Below, piece after piece: positions 1 through 11,020 of a stretch of DNA of 64,000 bases. Each line of letters begins with the position of its first letter. The stretch's first letter is position 1. Both the position numbers and the translations under genes were made by a program. A model generated the notes under the pieces. It saw nothing but the letters and a program-made list of their open reading frames with translations. It searched no databases and was not told the origin of the DNA. The DNA is taken from the NCBI GenBank assembly GCA_905250115.1, contig CAJNOI010000212.1, positions 62,001 through 126,000 of the forward strand, given 5' to 3'. Source of the DNA: Adineta steineri. Its lineage: Eukaryota; Rotifera; Eurotatoria; Adinetida; Adinetidae.

Positions 1-2054
1 TGCATTAACTGATTTAAGAATTGTATCTCGATCAATAGGTTTAACTGTAAATAAATCAATAATACGAACAGCTTTACCAAGACCTTTAAGTTTTTCGGAT
101 GCTTTTACTGCTTCATGTAATGTAACACCACCAGCAACAATTGTACAAACATCAGCGGATGATTCAACAATAATCTTTACAAAATAAAAATAAAAATATT
201 ATATGTAAAATAATATTATCTTTTTTTCTTACTTTTGCTTTTCCAATTTGAAAAACTTCATCATTCTTATATAAAATTGGAAAATTTGGTCGACTTGTAC
301 GTATATAAACAGCTCCATCATAATTAGCTGCTAATTCAACAGCACGTTCAGCTGAAACGGCATCTGATGGATAAAAACAAACAATATGTGGAACTGTACG
401 AAAGAAAGCAAAATCTTCAAGTGCCATCTGTGATGGACCATCTTCACCAATTGATACACCGGCATGTGAACCAATATATTTCACACGTGTAAATGATATA
501 GCACCCATACGAATTTGATCAGCAGCACGTAAAAGAAAAGCGGCAAATGTATGAACAAATGAAATATAACGTTGACGTGTTGCAATTCCAATAGCAACTT
601 GGACCATATTTTGTTCAGCAATATAACATTCAACAAAACGTTTTGGAAATGCATCCTATATATTAAATCAAATATTTAGTCTTAATCTTTTTTAGATATA
701 ATATCTTACACGAAATTTGATTGAATAAGTTGAATTTTTGGTATCACCATCTAATCCGATAACATATTCACAAGCTTTACCTAATTTTTCAAGGGCAGTA
801 CCATGTGCAAGACGTGTAGCTATTTCTTTTTTGCCATCATAGTTTGGTGGTGATGATAATTTAATTTCTTTATCCTTTTTAATTTCTGATACTTTAGCAA
901 CAATTTTTGGAATTTGTGGTCGAACAAATGTTTCTTCATTGACTAATTTTTTTAATGTAGCAAGAATTTCAGGTGCTTTATCACCTAATGGTTTACCATG
1001 CCAATCTAATTCATTCTCAATACCTTTAAAACCAGCACCTTTAAATGTTTTTGCTAAAATACATGTTGGTTTATCTTTTATTTCAGATGCTTCTTTAAAT
1101 GCAGCAAGTAATTCATTAACATCTTGTCCATTGACAACAATTGCATGCCATCTAAAAGATATTTTTTATATGTAAAAACACAAGATTTAAGAGAAAAAAT
1201 TTGATTTCGTTACCCAAAAGCATCAACACGTTTTTGATATGTTTCCATGTGATGTTGTAGTGGAGCTGGATCACTTTGTCCAAGTCGATTAACATCAATA
1301 ATAGCACATAGATTGTCAAGTTTATAGAATGAAGCAAATGCGAATGATTCCCAAACACTACCTTCGGAAGTTTCACCTGACAAAAAAAAAGAAGAATATT
1401 ATTTTCAATCTTGTACTACAAGAAAAAATACTAACCATCACCAAGTACACAATAAACACGATAATCAGATTTATCGAAATATTTTCCAGCATATGCCATA
1501 CCACATGAAAAACCTAAACCTTGACCTAATGAACCGGTAGCTACATCAATAAAATTTAAACGCTAAGAAAAAAAAAGAAAATTTGTCATACAATAATCTA
1601 TATTAATAGAAAGTACATACAGGTGTTGGATGACCTTCTAAATCAGAATCAATTTTTCGTAAATTCTTAAGATCAGCTACTGGAAAAGCACCGGCTTCAG
1701 CCCAAGCAGCATACAAAATTGGAGCACAATGACCCTAAAATATTTACAAAAAAATCATCTTCTAAGAAAAATTCAATCTATTTTATTTTACTTTTGAAAG
1801 AACAAATCGATCAGCAGCTGGATTACGTGGATCCTTTGGATCATAATGCATAACATTAAAAAATAATACACTTATAATTTCAGCCATTGATGCACAACTT
1901 GTTGGATGACTATTTAAAAAATAATAATTTAATTGATAATTAGAAAAATCTTTGGAACTAACCCAGAATTTGATTCTTGTGTTGATTCAATACTATGGAT
2001 ACGAAGCAAATTAGCCATACGTTCCAAACCTGTAACTGTATCTGTGCTCGACAT
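1..2054 (-). CDS. TKT: Transketolase, 5' part (3' end beyond window)
   Basis: Thiamine-diphosphate enzyme of the non-oxidative pentose phosphate pathway, moving two-carbon ketol units between sugar phosphates in the cytosol. Exons by GT..AG reading: 1963..2054, 1792..1909, 1621..1734, 1436..1562, 1214..1376, 710..1151, 233..655 and 1..174 (continues off the window). Start ATG at 2052-2054 gives MSSTDTVTG. Seen in the translation: the N-terminal [11 protein letters not shown] block, the ThDP motif GDG followed by ETSEGSVWE and IIDVN, the central pyrimidine-domain blocks [10 protein letters not shown] and [19 protein letters not shown], and the start of the C-terminal domain ([13 protein letters not shown]). 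All seven introns are about 51-62 nt. Family assignment is very secure. The last part of the C-terminal domain is missing only because the window ends. Confidence 0.96.
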
Positions 2055-2518
2055 TTTTGTTTGTAATGCAAATAATCTAAAATCTGAAAATGACAGTATG
2101 TAAACTTAAATAACATATTATATAAAATAGAAAGAATCGATATATACTGCTGCTTTCTTTTTCTTCTTTTCATTATTTAAAGTACCTAGAATAGAAGTAA
2201 CGGTTATTATTGGATCTATAAAAACTGACAAATAAATAACTGCCACAAAAACCTGGCTGTATCTAGGGTTCGTTCGGTGCCGTACTTTTATTTCGATATG
2301 TAAAAGATTATATTTACATATAAGAACAACCTTTAACGAGGCGACAGACATTGAGTATTTCATTGGTTTTTTATTATTAAAACGTCATTAATAATAGATG
2401 GCGTCACTTTTCAAATTGTAATAAAAAAATAATTCCTTTAGTTCGTTTTACTAAGATATTTCAAATCATATATTCTATTTCAAATTTATTGTTAATTATT
2501 TCATTTTATAAATGGAAA

Positions 2519-3043
2519 TTATTCAAAAATTGGTTTTCGACAATTCGGACATTCTAGAGATCTTTCTTCATCAGAATCGATCCAACCATGTATACATTCC
2601 GTATGAAATACATGTTTACATGGTAAAAGTGAACATTTATTTTCTTCTTCCATCGACGATAAACATATTGTACAATCTTCTATTACTTTAGGTTTAGAAG
2701 TTATATCCACACTACGAGTTTCAATATGTAATGGTAGTTGACTCAAATTAGATGTTTCATAAATATCACCAATATTGAACCATCGACTCGTATTCATTAT
2801 TCTCCATTGACAACGATTGAACGCATATTTAAGAGCACGCACAGTACTTCCGCATTCAGGACATTTGAATGTATGCATAGAAGATATTGTAAATTGACCC
2901 ATTTGTAAATTACCAATAACCATTTGATTGTGTGCTTTACATAGTCTATCGTGTGCTACACATCGACCTTCAAGGCATAATCCAGGATCTATAATTCTCC
3001 ATGGAATAGGTTTGCCATGTAAAAATGATTTTGTCTTATTCAT
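2519..3043 (-). CDS. RING-type zinc finger protein (probable E3 ubiquitin ligase), 5' end uncertain
   Basis: The C-terminal 50 residues form a C3H2C3-type RING: CTICL, then CKHVFHTEC and CPNCRKPI, the usual zinc-binding arrangement of E3 ubiquitin ligases. Upstream lies a second Cys/His-rich part with PGLCLEGRC and CPECG, probably another zinc-binding module. The first in-frame ATG is at 3041-3043 (174 aa). The frame stays open upstream to a CACAG/GTGACAG sequence near 3071 that looks like a splice acceptor, so an upstream exon is possible. Proteins with a PGLxxxGxC module before a RING are common in rotifers and protists (general knowledge). The substrate is unknown. It lies 465 bp downstream of the transketolase start on the same strand and shares no obvious regulation with it. 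Confidence 0.72.
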   Translation of the reverse strand: MNKTKSFLHGKPIPWRIIDPGLCLEGRCVAHDRLCKAHNQMVIGNLQMGQFTISSMHTFKCPECGSTVRALKYAFNRCQWRIMNTSRWFNIGDIYETSNLSQLPLHIETRSVDITSKPKVIEDCTICLSSMEEENKCSLLPCKHVFHTECIHGWIDSDEERSLECPNCRKPIFE

Positions 3044-3645
3044 AGGTAATAAAAATATAACTTCTGTCACCTGTGTAGTTATGATTACTAATAAATGTGA
3101 AGAAAAAATAATATGAAAGTAAGTAATTGTATGTGAATCATAGTATACCCATCAATATTAAGATATAAATAGGGGTGGAAAAAAAACTATCATATTGAAC
3201 TTATGACGAAATATTGGCAATTTTTTTGAATTACATCACTATTTTCAATTCATATATTTAAAATAAAATCAATAATGTTTGCTTACGAAATTTTCGCTAT
3301 GGCTCATAATCACAATGAAAAAAAAATTAGTTTTATTGTAGTTTTAATCACGTGATTATCTTAGAAAATGAAATTAATTCTTATATAGTATAGATCAATT
3401 GACACAATTTTCTATTTGTTAATAATCAAATATTGACTATTTGATTTTCATTATTCTTTTGCCATATGTGTTGTATTACTCGAAATAATAGGAAAAAAAA
3501 TAATCTATCAATAGTGAACTTTCGAGAGATAATTGTAACTGATGTCAATGACATTTTCGTTATAAAATAATACCGATTCATCTTCTTTTTTTTCTGTTTG
3601 TATTCATTTAAAACAATGCACTTTCTTCTATTAAATCTTCTACTA

Positions 3646-3745
3646 NNNNNNNNNNNNNNNNNNNNNNNNNNNNNNNNNNNNNNNNNNNNNNNNNNNNNNN
3701 NNNNNNNNNNNNNNNNNNNNNNNNNNNNNNNNNNNNNNNNNNNNN
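3646..3745. other. Assembly gap (100 N)
   Basis: A run of exactly 100 N, the usual placeholder for a gap of unknown size. It abuts the Gln/Cys-rich tandem-repeat gene on its right, and that open frame runs straight into it, so collapsed repeats may have caused the break. Confidence 0.99.
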
Positions 3746-4168
3746 GGTTGTAATCCAGATGTAGTTGCATCGAGACCTTATCAAACATCTGATTCAACAA
3801 TGACTCATACAAATAATGTAATGCATCATGATAATATGCAACAACAACAACAAAGACCATGTCGTTGTGCGCAAATACCATGTTGTTGTGGGAATAATGT
3901 AATGCATCATGATAATATGCAACAACAACAACAACAAAGGCCATGCCGTTGTGGGCAAAGACCATGTTGCTGTGGGAATAATGTAATGCATCATGATAAT
4001 ATACAACAACAATATCAACAACAACAACAACAAAGAACATGTTGCTGTGATCAGCAAAGATCTGAATTAATTGATCCATGTGCAAATATGTATCGTCGTT
4101 ATGATATGGCAACACCATGTGAAAATACTAAAGAAGTTTATTATACAACAGTTGCATCAAATAGCTAA
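3746..4168 (+). CDS. Gln/Cys-rich tandem-repeat protein, 5' end in gap
   Basis: The frame is open from the gap edge to the TAA at 4166-4168, so the true start lies in or before the gap; the first visible ATG is at 3800. Three direct repeats begin at 3812, 3893 and 3977 (periods 81 and 84 nt). Each reads NNVMHHDN, a polyglutamine run of variable length, then a Cys cluster such as RPCRC and PCCCG. The tail contains YRRYDM. The repeat is in frame, and length differences are whole CAA codons. The Cys clusters could bind metal or form disulfides, but no family is recognised. An antisense frame is also open here only because of the repeated CAA codons; it is a shadow. Confidence 0.6.
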   Translation, partial: GCNPDVVASRPYQTSDSTMTHTNNVMHHDNMQQQQQRPCRCAQIPCCCGNNVMHHDNMQQQQQQRPCRCGQRPCCCGNNVMHHDNIQQQYQQQQQQRTCCCDQQRSELIDPCANMYRRYDMATPCENTKEVYYTTVASNS

Positions 4169-5340
4169 ATAATTACGTCTTTTTATGACATTTTTAAAGA
4201 CAACTATCATCAGAAAATTAATGAGACGTAGAAGATCGGTACTGTCTATTCTATTAAAATATTTATAAATATATATATTTTTTTTTATTCTTTATATTTA
4301 TATAATACAAAAACAAAAATTTCATATTTTTATCAGTTCTTTTCTATATAATAATAGAACTTATCTATACTGAAAGGATACAATTCTGAAAAGTTGAATA
4401 AACAATATTTGTCAAGAAGAGACAAACGGTTGATAATTACTATAGCAGATTCTAATGCGTACATGCATTTTGTCAATCGATTTCATACAAAATATTACGA
4501 AGCTAACAATCTTAATTGATTGATAAGAAGGAAATCGTATATATAATTTCCTATTTCTACGGATAAACGAAAGAAGTTTTTACTTTATTTTCTGTAGGAT
4601 ATTTAATGGAAAGTCAAAAAAATTAAAGGTAAATGTTGCATTCGTAATCTCTCCTGATGCAGCAACGGCTTTCTGTTCTTGCTAAGTCTTATTAATGTAG
4701 TCAATAATTCCATAAGCATAGCAGAACTAAAGAGCATTCCGGCTTCATTTATTTGAAACCAAGAATTCAGAAAAACGATTTATCATCTCTTAAGATGAGT
4801 ATTCAGCAAATTTCTACGAAAAATATTTACAAACTAATGATATTTTTACTATGTCATCATCCATGTATGTGTAAAAGTTACTTTTCGATCAGTTAATCCA
4901 AATTCGTTACTAAATCGCCCACATCTACATTCGCAAGAGAGTCTGTACAAATCTAAAGAAGATAGAGACATGATGAAGACTTTTCTGTCGATTTCATTTA
5001 TTTTTTTTATGTTTGTTAATAATAAATGCACATTTTTTTACAAGTTTATTTTTGTTATCTACATCATGGTCATATACAGGTTTTTAGTCGAAAGAATTCA
5101 TTGTAAAGACTCATAAAAGCTTGTATAAACATTTTTTTACTTCGAATTCTGATAACACAGGTATGATTCTACACTTTTTTCCTCAACGCAAATAAAACAC
5201 TTATTTTTCGTGGGTTATCTTGATGTTTGCCAAAGATATAACGATATATCACCATTTTGCTTTCTTCGTTCTTTATTTGGTTTTTTTTTATAGCAGCTTC
5301 ATAAATAGTTAAATAGAGAAAAAAAATATTTCGAAAGGAA
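4169..5340. other. Intergenic, no gene seen
   Basis: AT-rich spacer between the repeat protein and ART-TPR gene 1. Short open frames on both strands have no recognisable protein or splice support. Confidence 0.6.
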
Positions 5341-5349
5341 GTAGATAAC

Positions 5350-5357
5350 TATAAAAA
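5350..5357 (+). promoter_or_regulatory. Possible TATA box of ART-TPR gene 1
   Basis: TATAAAAA lies 83 bp before the ATG at 5433. Position and sequence fit a core promoter; this is inferred from sequence alone. Confidence 0.4.
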
Positions 5358-5432
5358 GAATTGCTTTGGATCATTACTTCACTAGTAAATTTTACACAGT
5401 AACTCCAAGTCAAACCATTCACGTAGCAAACA

Positions 5433-7343
5433 ATGAGCAAAGAAAAATCAACAACAAATGCATCTATAGTTCCAAAAGATGTAGAAGGTCGTCGACGTAT
5501 CAATATCCAACATATGCAAAATGTTCTTCTAATGTGGTTAGACAGTAACATTGATAAAACAAATGGTGATTGTCAAAATAAAATCAAAAAATTACGATGT
5601 GTTGTTAATGACATCAGTACATATACTGATGGTGACCAATGCCTTGAATTCATTCAAACCATCGTCGATAACAAAGTATGTATGATTATATCAGGATCAC
5701 TTGGACAACATATTGTACCTCGTGTACATAATATGCCTCAAGTTGATTCAATATTTATTTTTTGTAGTAATAAAAAATACCATGAACAATGGACCAAAGA
5801 TTGGTCCAAAATAAAGGGTGTCTTCACAGAGATCACACCCATCTGTGAAGCACTCAAAGAAGCTGCTCATCAATGTGAGCAGAATGCCATTCCCATGAGT
5901 TTCGTGGGATCAAATAAAAAGTTGGATCAATTAGATCCTTCTTTTATGTACACTCAGATCCTCAAGGAGATCATATTAACTATCAAGTTCGAACAAAAAC
6001 ACAACGAAGATTATCTTAATTACTGCCGTGATGCTTTCAAAGATAATAAAAAAGAACTTGAAAACATTAAACAATTGGAAAGTCAATATCATAATAAAAC
6101 ACCCATTTATTGGTACACCTGTCAAATGTTCTTGTATCCCATGCTTAACCGTGCATTACGATTGATGGATGGTGATATCATCACGCGTATGGGTTTCTTC
6201 ATCAGTGATCTACATCGACATATTGAACAACTGCACAAGGAACAATATGCTGGTACAACTGCTGCTAACACCTTTACCGTTTATCGTGGTCAAGGTTTAT
6301 CGGCAGGAGATTATGAACAAATGAGAAAAATTAAAGGTGGTCTTATTTCATTCAACAGCTTCTTATCTACTAGTAAAGATCAAAATATTTCACTGGGTTT
6401 TGCTCAAGATGCTACAACAAATCCAGATCAAGTCGGCGTACTTTTTGTCATGGAAATCAATCCTACTCAATCAACAACACCATTTGCTTCTATTGCTGGT
6501 ATTAGTAACTTCGAAGGAGAAGAGGAAGTTTTATTTTCGATGCATAGCGTTTTCCGTATACAGGATATTAAACAGATGGGTGGAAGCAATCGTTTATATG
6601 AAGTTAACTTGGTACTGACTGCTGATAACGATCCAGAATTAAGTAGACTTACTGATTGCATTCGAAAAGAGAGTTATCCAGATGAAGAAGGATGGGTGCG
6701 GCTGGGTTTAGTACTATTAAAAATGGGTCAATTTGACAAAGCTGAAGATGTTTATCAAGTTTTACTTGATCAAGCAACAGACGATGAAAACAGGGCACCT
6801 ATTTATATTCATGTTGGTGCGATCAAAGATGATCAAGGAAAATATCAAGAAGCACTCACATTCTATGAAAAATTACTTGCTATCTATCAAAAAAAATTCC
6901 CTTCCAATCATCCTAATCTGGCTTTTCCCCACAACAACATTGGTGTAATGCATGAAAACATGGGTAATTATCCTAACGCACTTTCATCTTATGAGAAAGC
7001 TCTTCAAATTTGGCAGCAATCACTTCCTCCCAATCATCCTCATTTGGCTACTTCCTATAGCAACATTGGTAATGTGCATAAAAACATGGAAAATTATCCA
7101 AAAGCATTTTCATCTCACGAAAAAGCCCTTGAAATTCAACAACAATCACTTCCTCCCAATCATCCTAATTTTGCTTCTTCCTACAACAACATTGGTGCAG
7201 CGCATGACAAGATGGGTAATTACTCAAAAGCCCGTACATTTTATGAACATGCTATACAAATTGGACAACAATCATTACCTTCATGTCATCCTCATCTTGA
7301 AATATATAGAAATAACCTCGAACGTGTAAAAAACAGATTATAA
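5433..7343 (+). CDS. NAD:arginine ADP-ribosyltransferase with C-terminal TPRs (copy 1)
   Basis: Single-exon 636-aa protein. Residues about 30-160 form an alpha/beta domain (LLMWLDSNID, then CMIISGSLG and SIFIFC) of no named family. Residues about 170-400 form an arginine-type ADP-ribosyltransferase domain with the R-S-E triad: Arg285 in YRGQG, Ser312-Thr-Ser314 in FLSTS, and Glu363-Glu-Glu365 before VLFS. Residues about 415-630 are 42-residue kinesin-light-chain-like TPRs (for example NNIG, YEKAL, LPPNHP). The likely reaction is transfer of ADP-ribose from NAD+ to arginine of a protein target. There is no signal peptide, so it is probably cytosolic. The first ATG of the frame was chosen; a TATA-like box precedes it and AATAAA follows at 7381. 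A paralogue lies at 31798. Confidence 0.9.
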   Translation: MSKEKSTTNASIVPKDVEGRRRINIQHMQNVLLMWLDSNIDKTNGDCQNKIKKLRCVVNDISTYTDGDQCLEFIQTIVDNKVCMIISGSLGQHIVPRVHNMPQVDSIFIFCSNKKYHEQWTKDWSKIKGVFTEITPICEALKEAAHQCEQNAIPMSFVGSNKKLDQLDPSFMYTQILKEIILTIKFEQKHNEDYLNYCRDAFKDNKKELENIKQLESQYHNKTPIYWYTCQMFLYPMLNRALRLMDGDIITRMGFFISDLHRHIEQLHKEQYAGTTAANTFTVYRGQGLSAGDYEQMRKIKGGLISFNSFLSTSKDQNISLGFAQDATTNPDQVGVLFVMEINPTQSTTPFASIAGISNFEGEEEVLFSMHSVFRIQDIKQMGGSNRLYEVNLVLTADNDPELSRLTDCIRKESYPDEEGWVRLGLVLLKMGQFDKAEDVYQVLLDQATDDENRAPIYIHVGAIKDDQGKYQEALTFYEKLLAIYQKKFPSNHPNLAFPHNNIGVMHENMGNYPNALSSYEKALQIWQQSLPPNHPHLATSYSNIGNVHKNMENYPKAFSSHEKALEIQQQSLPPNHPNFASSYNNIGAAHDKMGNYSKARTFYEHAIQIGQQSLPSCHPHLEIYRNNLERVKNRL

Positions 7344-8499
7344 ATTGTATTGTTATGAAGTTTTTTATGAAAGAGAAAATAATAAACTTTTTAAACAAGA
7401 AAAGAGTTGTTTGAAATACGCGTGCGTACAGAGAAACTCTGATCTTGTTGAGACACAAATGGATGGTAATACCCATCGGTAAGGTAAACAATACATATCA
7501 ATAGATATGTATTATAGAAAAAGACCTTCACGATATATAATTGTTGTGTTTGAACAAGGTAGAATTTCGCTATGTTAGGTAAGAAAAAGAACGGCCACTC
7601 AACAGGCTGTTTAAAGTAACAAAGAGAGAGAGAAAAAGAACTATAGTTATTCAGTTTGATAAATTGTTTTTTGTTCCAATAAAAACAATAATTCATATGT
7701 ATTGAATAAATAAGCGAAAGATAGAAAAATAAATGATTTCTTTAGATATGAACACACTATGAAACAGGTTAGTATGTTAACATGAATAGAAAACATTTCT
7801 CTACTCAACTCAATTGAATAAAATGAACTGAGTACATACATAGTGTCATTATACGTGATATGCAACGAAGAAAAAAGTCATTCAATATGATAATTGCATT
7901 CAAAGAAATAAATAATATTTTAAAGAAACCATTGTTCTTTTATTAAACACAAAATCAATATACATAGATAAAAAGATACAATCAAATGATTTTGATTGAA
8001 TATTATTTAAATTCATGTTTAATATTTACTAATCAATTAAGAATACAATAAAAAATAGTAATTTTAGTGTTAGTATTATTCATAATTTTGTCTTTTGTTA
8101 TCGTAAAAATGATGACGGCGAAAAATTCTCCAATAAACTTCAGATATAGAATTTTTTTCTCATAAGTATGAATAGATGGGATCGTAGTGCTGTACCTAAA
8201 TAGTGTTCCTCGTTAGTTCAACAATATTGAAGACACAATCTACCCCAGTTGAACACTATTGAATAAAATTTTCCATCTATCAAAACTATTCGATACCACA
8301 CTTTTTACGGTTTAGCACTATCGAATAAAAACATTTTTTGTCCATTATCATCGGGCAAAAGTCGATACGTCATTAATACTGGAAATAACTTGTCGGAGCT
8401 TCATTATTATTATATAGAACCTCAACCGGCTTTCGCATGTACTGCAGAGCTACATAGTGCTTTTCTAAAAGCTGCATAGTTTTCTCACATTAGCATCAC
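7344..8499. other. Intergenic, with a duplicated 3' flank
   Basis: No gene seen. About 7410-7545 matches the 3' flank of ART-TPR copy 2 (about 33665-33770): both have a GCGTGCGT/GCGCGCGT stretch, an AGAGAA..CTCTG block, then a TAAGGTAA, a palindromic TACATA..TATGTA block and GACCTTC. The duplication therefore extends past the coding region. Confidence 0.5.
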
Positions 8500-8681
8500 A
8501 TCCGTCGTCACGTATAAAAAATTATCATCACAATACACATTAAGTTTAAGAACACCAGTTAGTTTTATTTAATGCTTTCGCCAAAAGTACAACATAAAAC
8601 AAAATATGTAGATGAATATCACAAGCTATTGACTCCTCCCCCAATTATATTTAACATTAGTATTCACGATTTTCTTTCTCT

Positions 8682-9751
8682 TTAGTTCCGTTCAAGAAAT
8701 TCCACGATCTCTTGCATCACGTCATCTTCGATTTCCTTATTGTCGAGATATAATGTGGTGAGTGTCTACACAAAAAAGTGGAGATAAATGTATGATATAG
8801 CTACGACGTGAATCACAATTACTGTGTTGTGTCTTAAGGCATTACACAGATGTTGTGCTCCAGCATGTCCGATCTCGTTACGTTGCAGATTTAGTGTGGT
8901 GAGTGTCTACATGAAAAAATACAGGTAAAGAGACGACATCGATAAAGAGAGAATGAAAGATACTGTGTTGTGTTGTAATCCATGGGCCAAATGTTGTGCT
9001 CCATCATCTCGTATTTTATTGTGGTAGAGATCCAGTGTGGTGAGTGTCTAGATGAAAAAGTAGAGGCAAATGTAAGGTACAGATGAAGAGAGAGTAACAA
9101 TTACTGAGTTGTGCTTTAATGCATCCCCCAAATGTTGTGCTTCAACATCTCCTAGTGAATTATTGTAGAGAACTAGTGTGGTAAGTGTCTAGACGGAAAG
9201 TGGAGGTAAATATATGTTACAGATGAAGAGAGAAGATCAATTACTGTGTTGTGCTTTAATGCTACACTCAAATGTTGGGCTCCCACATGTCCGATTTTAT
9301 TAGATCCGAGATTTAGTGTGGTGAGTGCCTAGATGAAAGAGTTTAGGTAGAGATTAGTCATCAATAAAGCAAGAATAATAATTACTTTGCTGTATTGTAA
9401 TACATCCCCCAGATATTTTGCTCCAGTAGCTTCGATTTTATTTGCCAAAAGATTTAATATGGTGAGTGTCTGGATACAAAAGAGCAGTTAAAGACATGAT
9501 ATAGATGAAGATAGAATGCTAATTACTGTATTATGTTGTAATCCATGAGCCAAGTGTTGTGCTCCTGCATCTTCAATATTGTTATGTTCAAGATCTAGTG
9601 TGGTCAGTGTCTAGATGAAAAAGTACAGGTGAAGATATTGTATAGATGAAGAGAAAATAATAACTACTGTGTTGTGTCGTAATGCATCACCCAAATGTTG
9701 GGCTCCAACAATTCCAATTTCATTAGGCCAAAGATTTAGTGTAGTGAGTGT
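8682..9751 (-). repeat. 141-bp tandem exon-intron units (LRR gene 1)
   Basis: Exon starts at 8823, 8964, 9105, 9245, 9386, 9527 and 9668 are spaced 140-141 bp. Introns are themselves similar (GATGAAAAAGT.. and GATGAAGAGAGAATAA on the plus strand), so whole exon-plus-intron units were duplicated rather than cDNA repeats. Confidence 0.9.
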
Positions 9752-10753
9752 CTAGATGAAAAAGTGTAGGTAAAGACATGACAAAGTTGAAAAGAAAGAA
9801 TAACTGGTCGGTGTTGTCTAAGATCACAGAAGTAAATTGAATATTGTTTTGATATCGTTCCAGAGCCTATGGTTATCATTCTGAAAAGCTCTATAATGGT
9901 ACATACTATATAGTTTTCGAGAGTGATACATGCATAGTAAAGTTTTACCGATTACTTTTTATAATTCTGAGATATTCGTGAAAAAAAGAAAAAAATTTCT
10001 TGTGAATGAATAATCGTTGTAAATTATTTCTGTACAGAACAATTTCGAAACATTGCATTACATGCTCGAATATGAATGTATCGCAGTAAATAATTTATAA
10101 TGTATTAGAGTATGGTGCACTGCTTATTAGTATCCTATCAACAATCATTTATGCTCTCAAAGAAATTTCTAAAACGTCATTTCTAAGCGGATATACTAGT
10201 TTATAGATCGTTAATTACTTTCAAAATCTGATTTTCCTTATCAAAATGGTATATAAAAAAGTATTTGGATACACGTAAAAAACAAATATCGATGTTTTCT
10301 TCCTTTTTTTCGTTCTTATACAAACATTGTATGTTTATGATATCATATCTAGTTTGAAACGTGGAGTATTTAGGAGAGATTGGAAAAAAAAGAAAAAAGC
10401 AAATTATTTTCATTATGTGAGAATAGAAAAAAGAAAATTTTGATGAAAGATTGATAACTGATAAATTATTTCAAGTGATAGATATTTTATTCACATATAT
10501 TTTATTGAGATTATCCTATTTAAATAAAGATTGTACAAATGAAAAATCATTGAATAATCATTAGATAAAAATTAGGCTGTCATAATAGAAAACAGCTTAC
10601 CTGATATCGATCATAACTATCGATGATGTCGTTAAATCGCTGACATACGTTTCTCATTGAGCAGAGAATGGTGAAATCTGATTGATTGTCCAAAATTCGG
10701 TAGACAAGTTCTACCGGTAACGTAATGAAGTTAGCGACAGTTTGATCAGACAT
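8682..10753 (-). CDS. F-box-like / leucine-rich-repeat protein (copy 1), one LRR per exon
   Basis: Nine predicted exons: 10601..10753, 9668..9751, 9527..9610, 9386..9469, 9245..9328, 9105..9188, 8964..9047, 8823..8906 and 8682..8765, giving 274 aa. Exon 1 encodes an F-box-like segment: LPVELVYRILD, then VCQRFNDIIDSYDRYQ. Each of the next seven exons is exactly 84 nt, phase 0, and encodes one 28-residue ribonuclease-inhibitor-type LRR (TLTTLxLxxNxI, GAQHLxxxLxHNT). The last exon ends in VEFLERN and TAA at 8682-8684. F-box proteins usually recruit targets to SCF ubiquitin ligases, and LRRs of this type bind proteins; both roles are inferred. Intron 1 (849 nt) has no clear coding exon. The paralogue at 43427-45258 has the same structure. 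Confidence 0.85.
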
Positions 10754-11020
10754 TATAATATGTTGTTGAAATGTATGTTGCGTAGCCTTATATGTTGATT
10801 ATATGATGTATTATTAGTTTTTCTTCCGATTAAACGAATACATGCTTGTTTTGTTATTGGTTTCACATGATGATGCAATTACTTGCTAGGAGAAGAACCT
10901 GAAAAACAACGATGTCACTTTCAACAACACAACTATGATAGAAAGTGTAATTTATGTTTTTATTATGATTATTTTAGCAAAATAAAATGATATATAATAA
11001 ATATGACTATTTTTTTCATT

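Noticed and set aside
3426-4118. 230-aa minus-strand frame across the gap and repeats
   Set aside because: It includes the N run and is the antisense reading of the CAA/Cys repeats; composition is repetitive Tyr/His/Val.
9805-9940. Possible extra LRR exon upstream of the 9668 exon
   Set aside because: The donor-like end and partial LRR tail (DLRQH) are present in copy 1, but no LRR core follows and copy 2 has a stop and no GT donor at the matching place.
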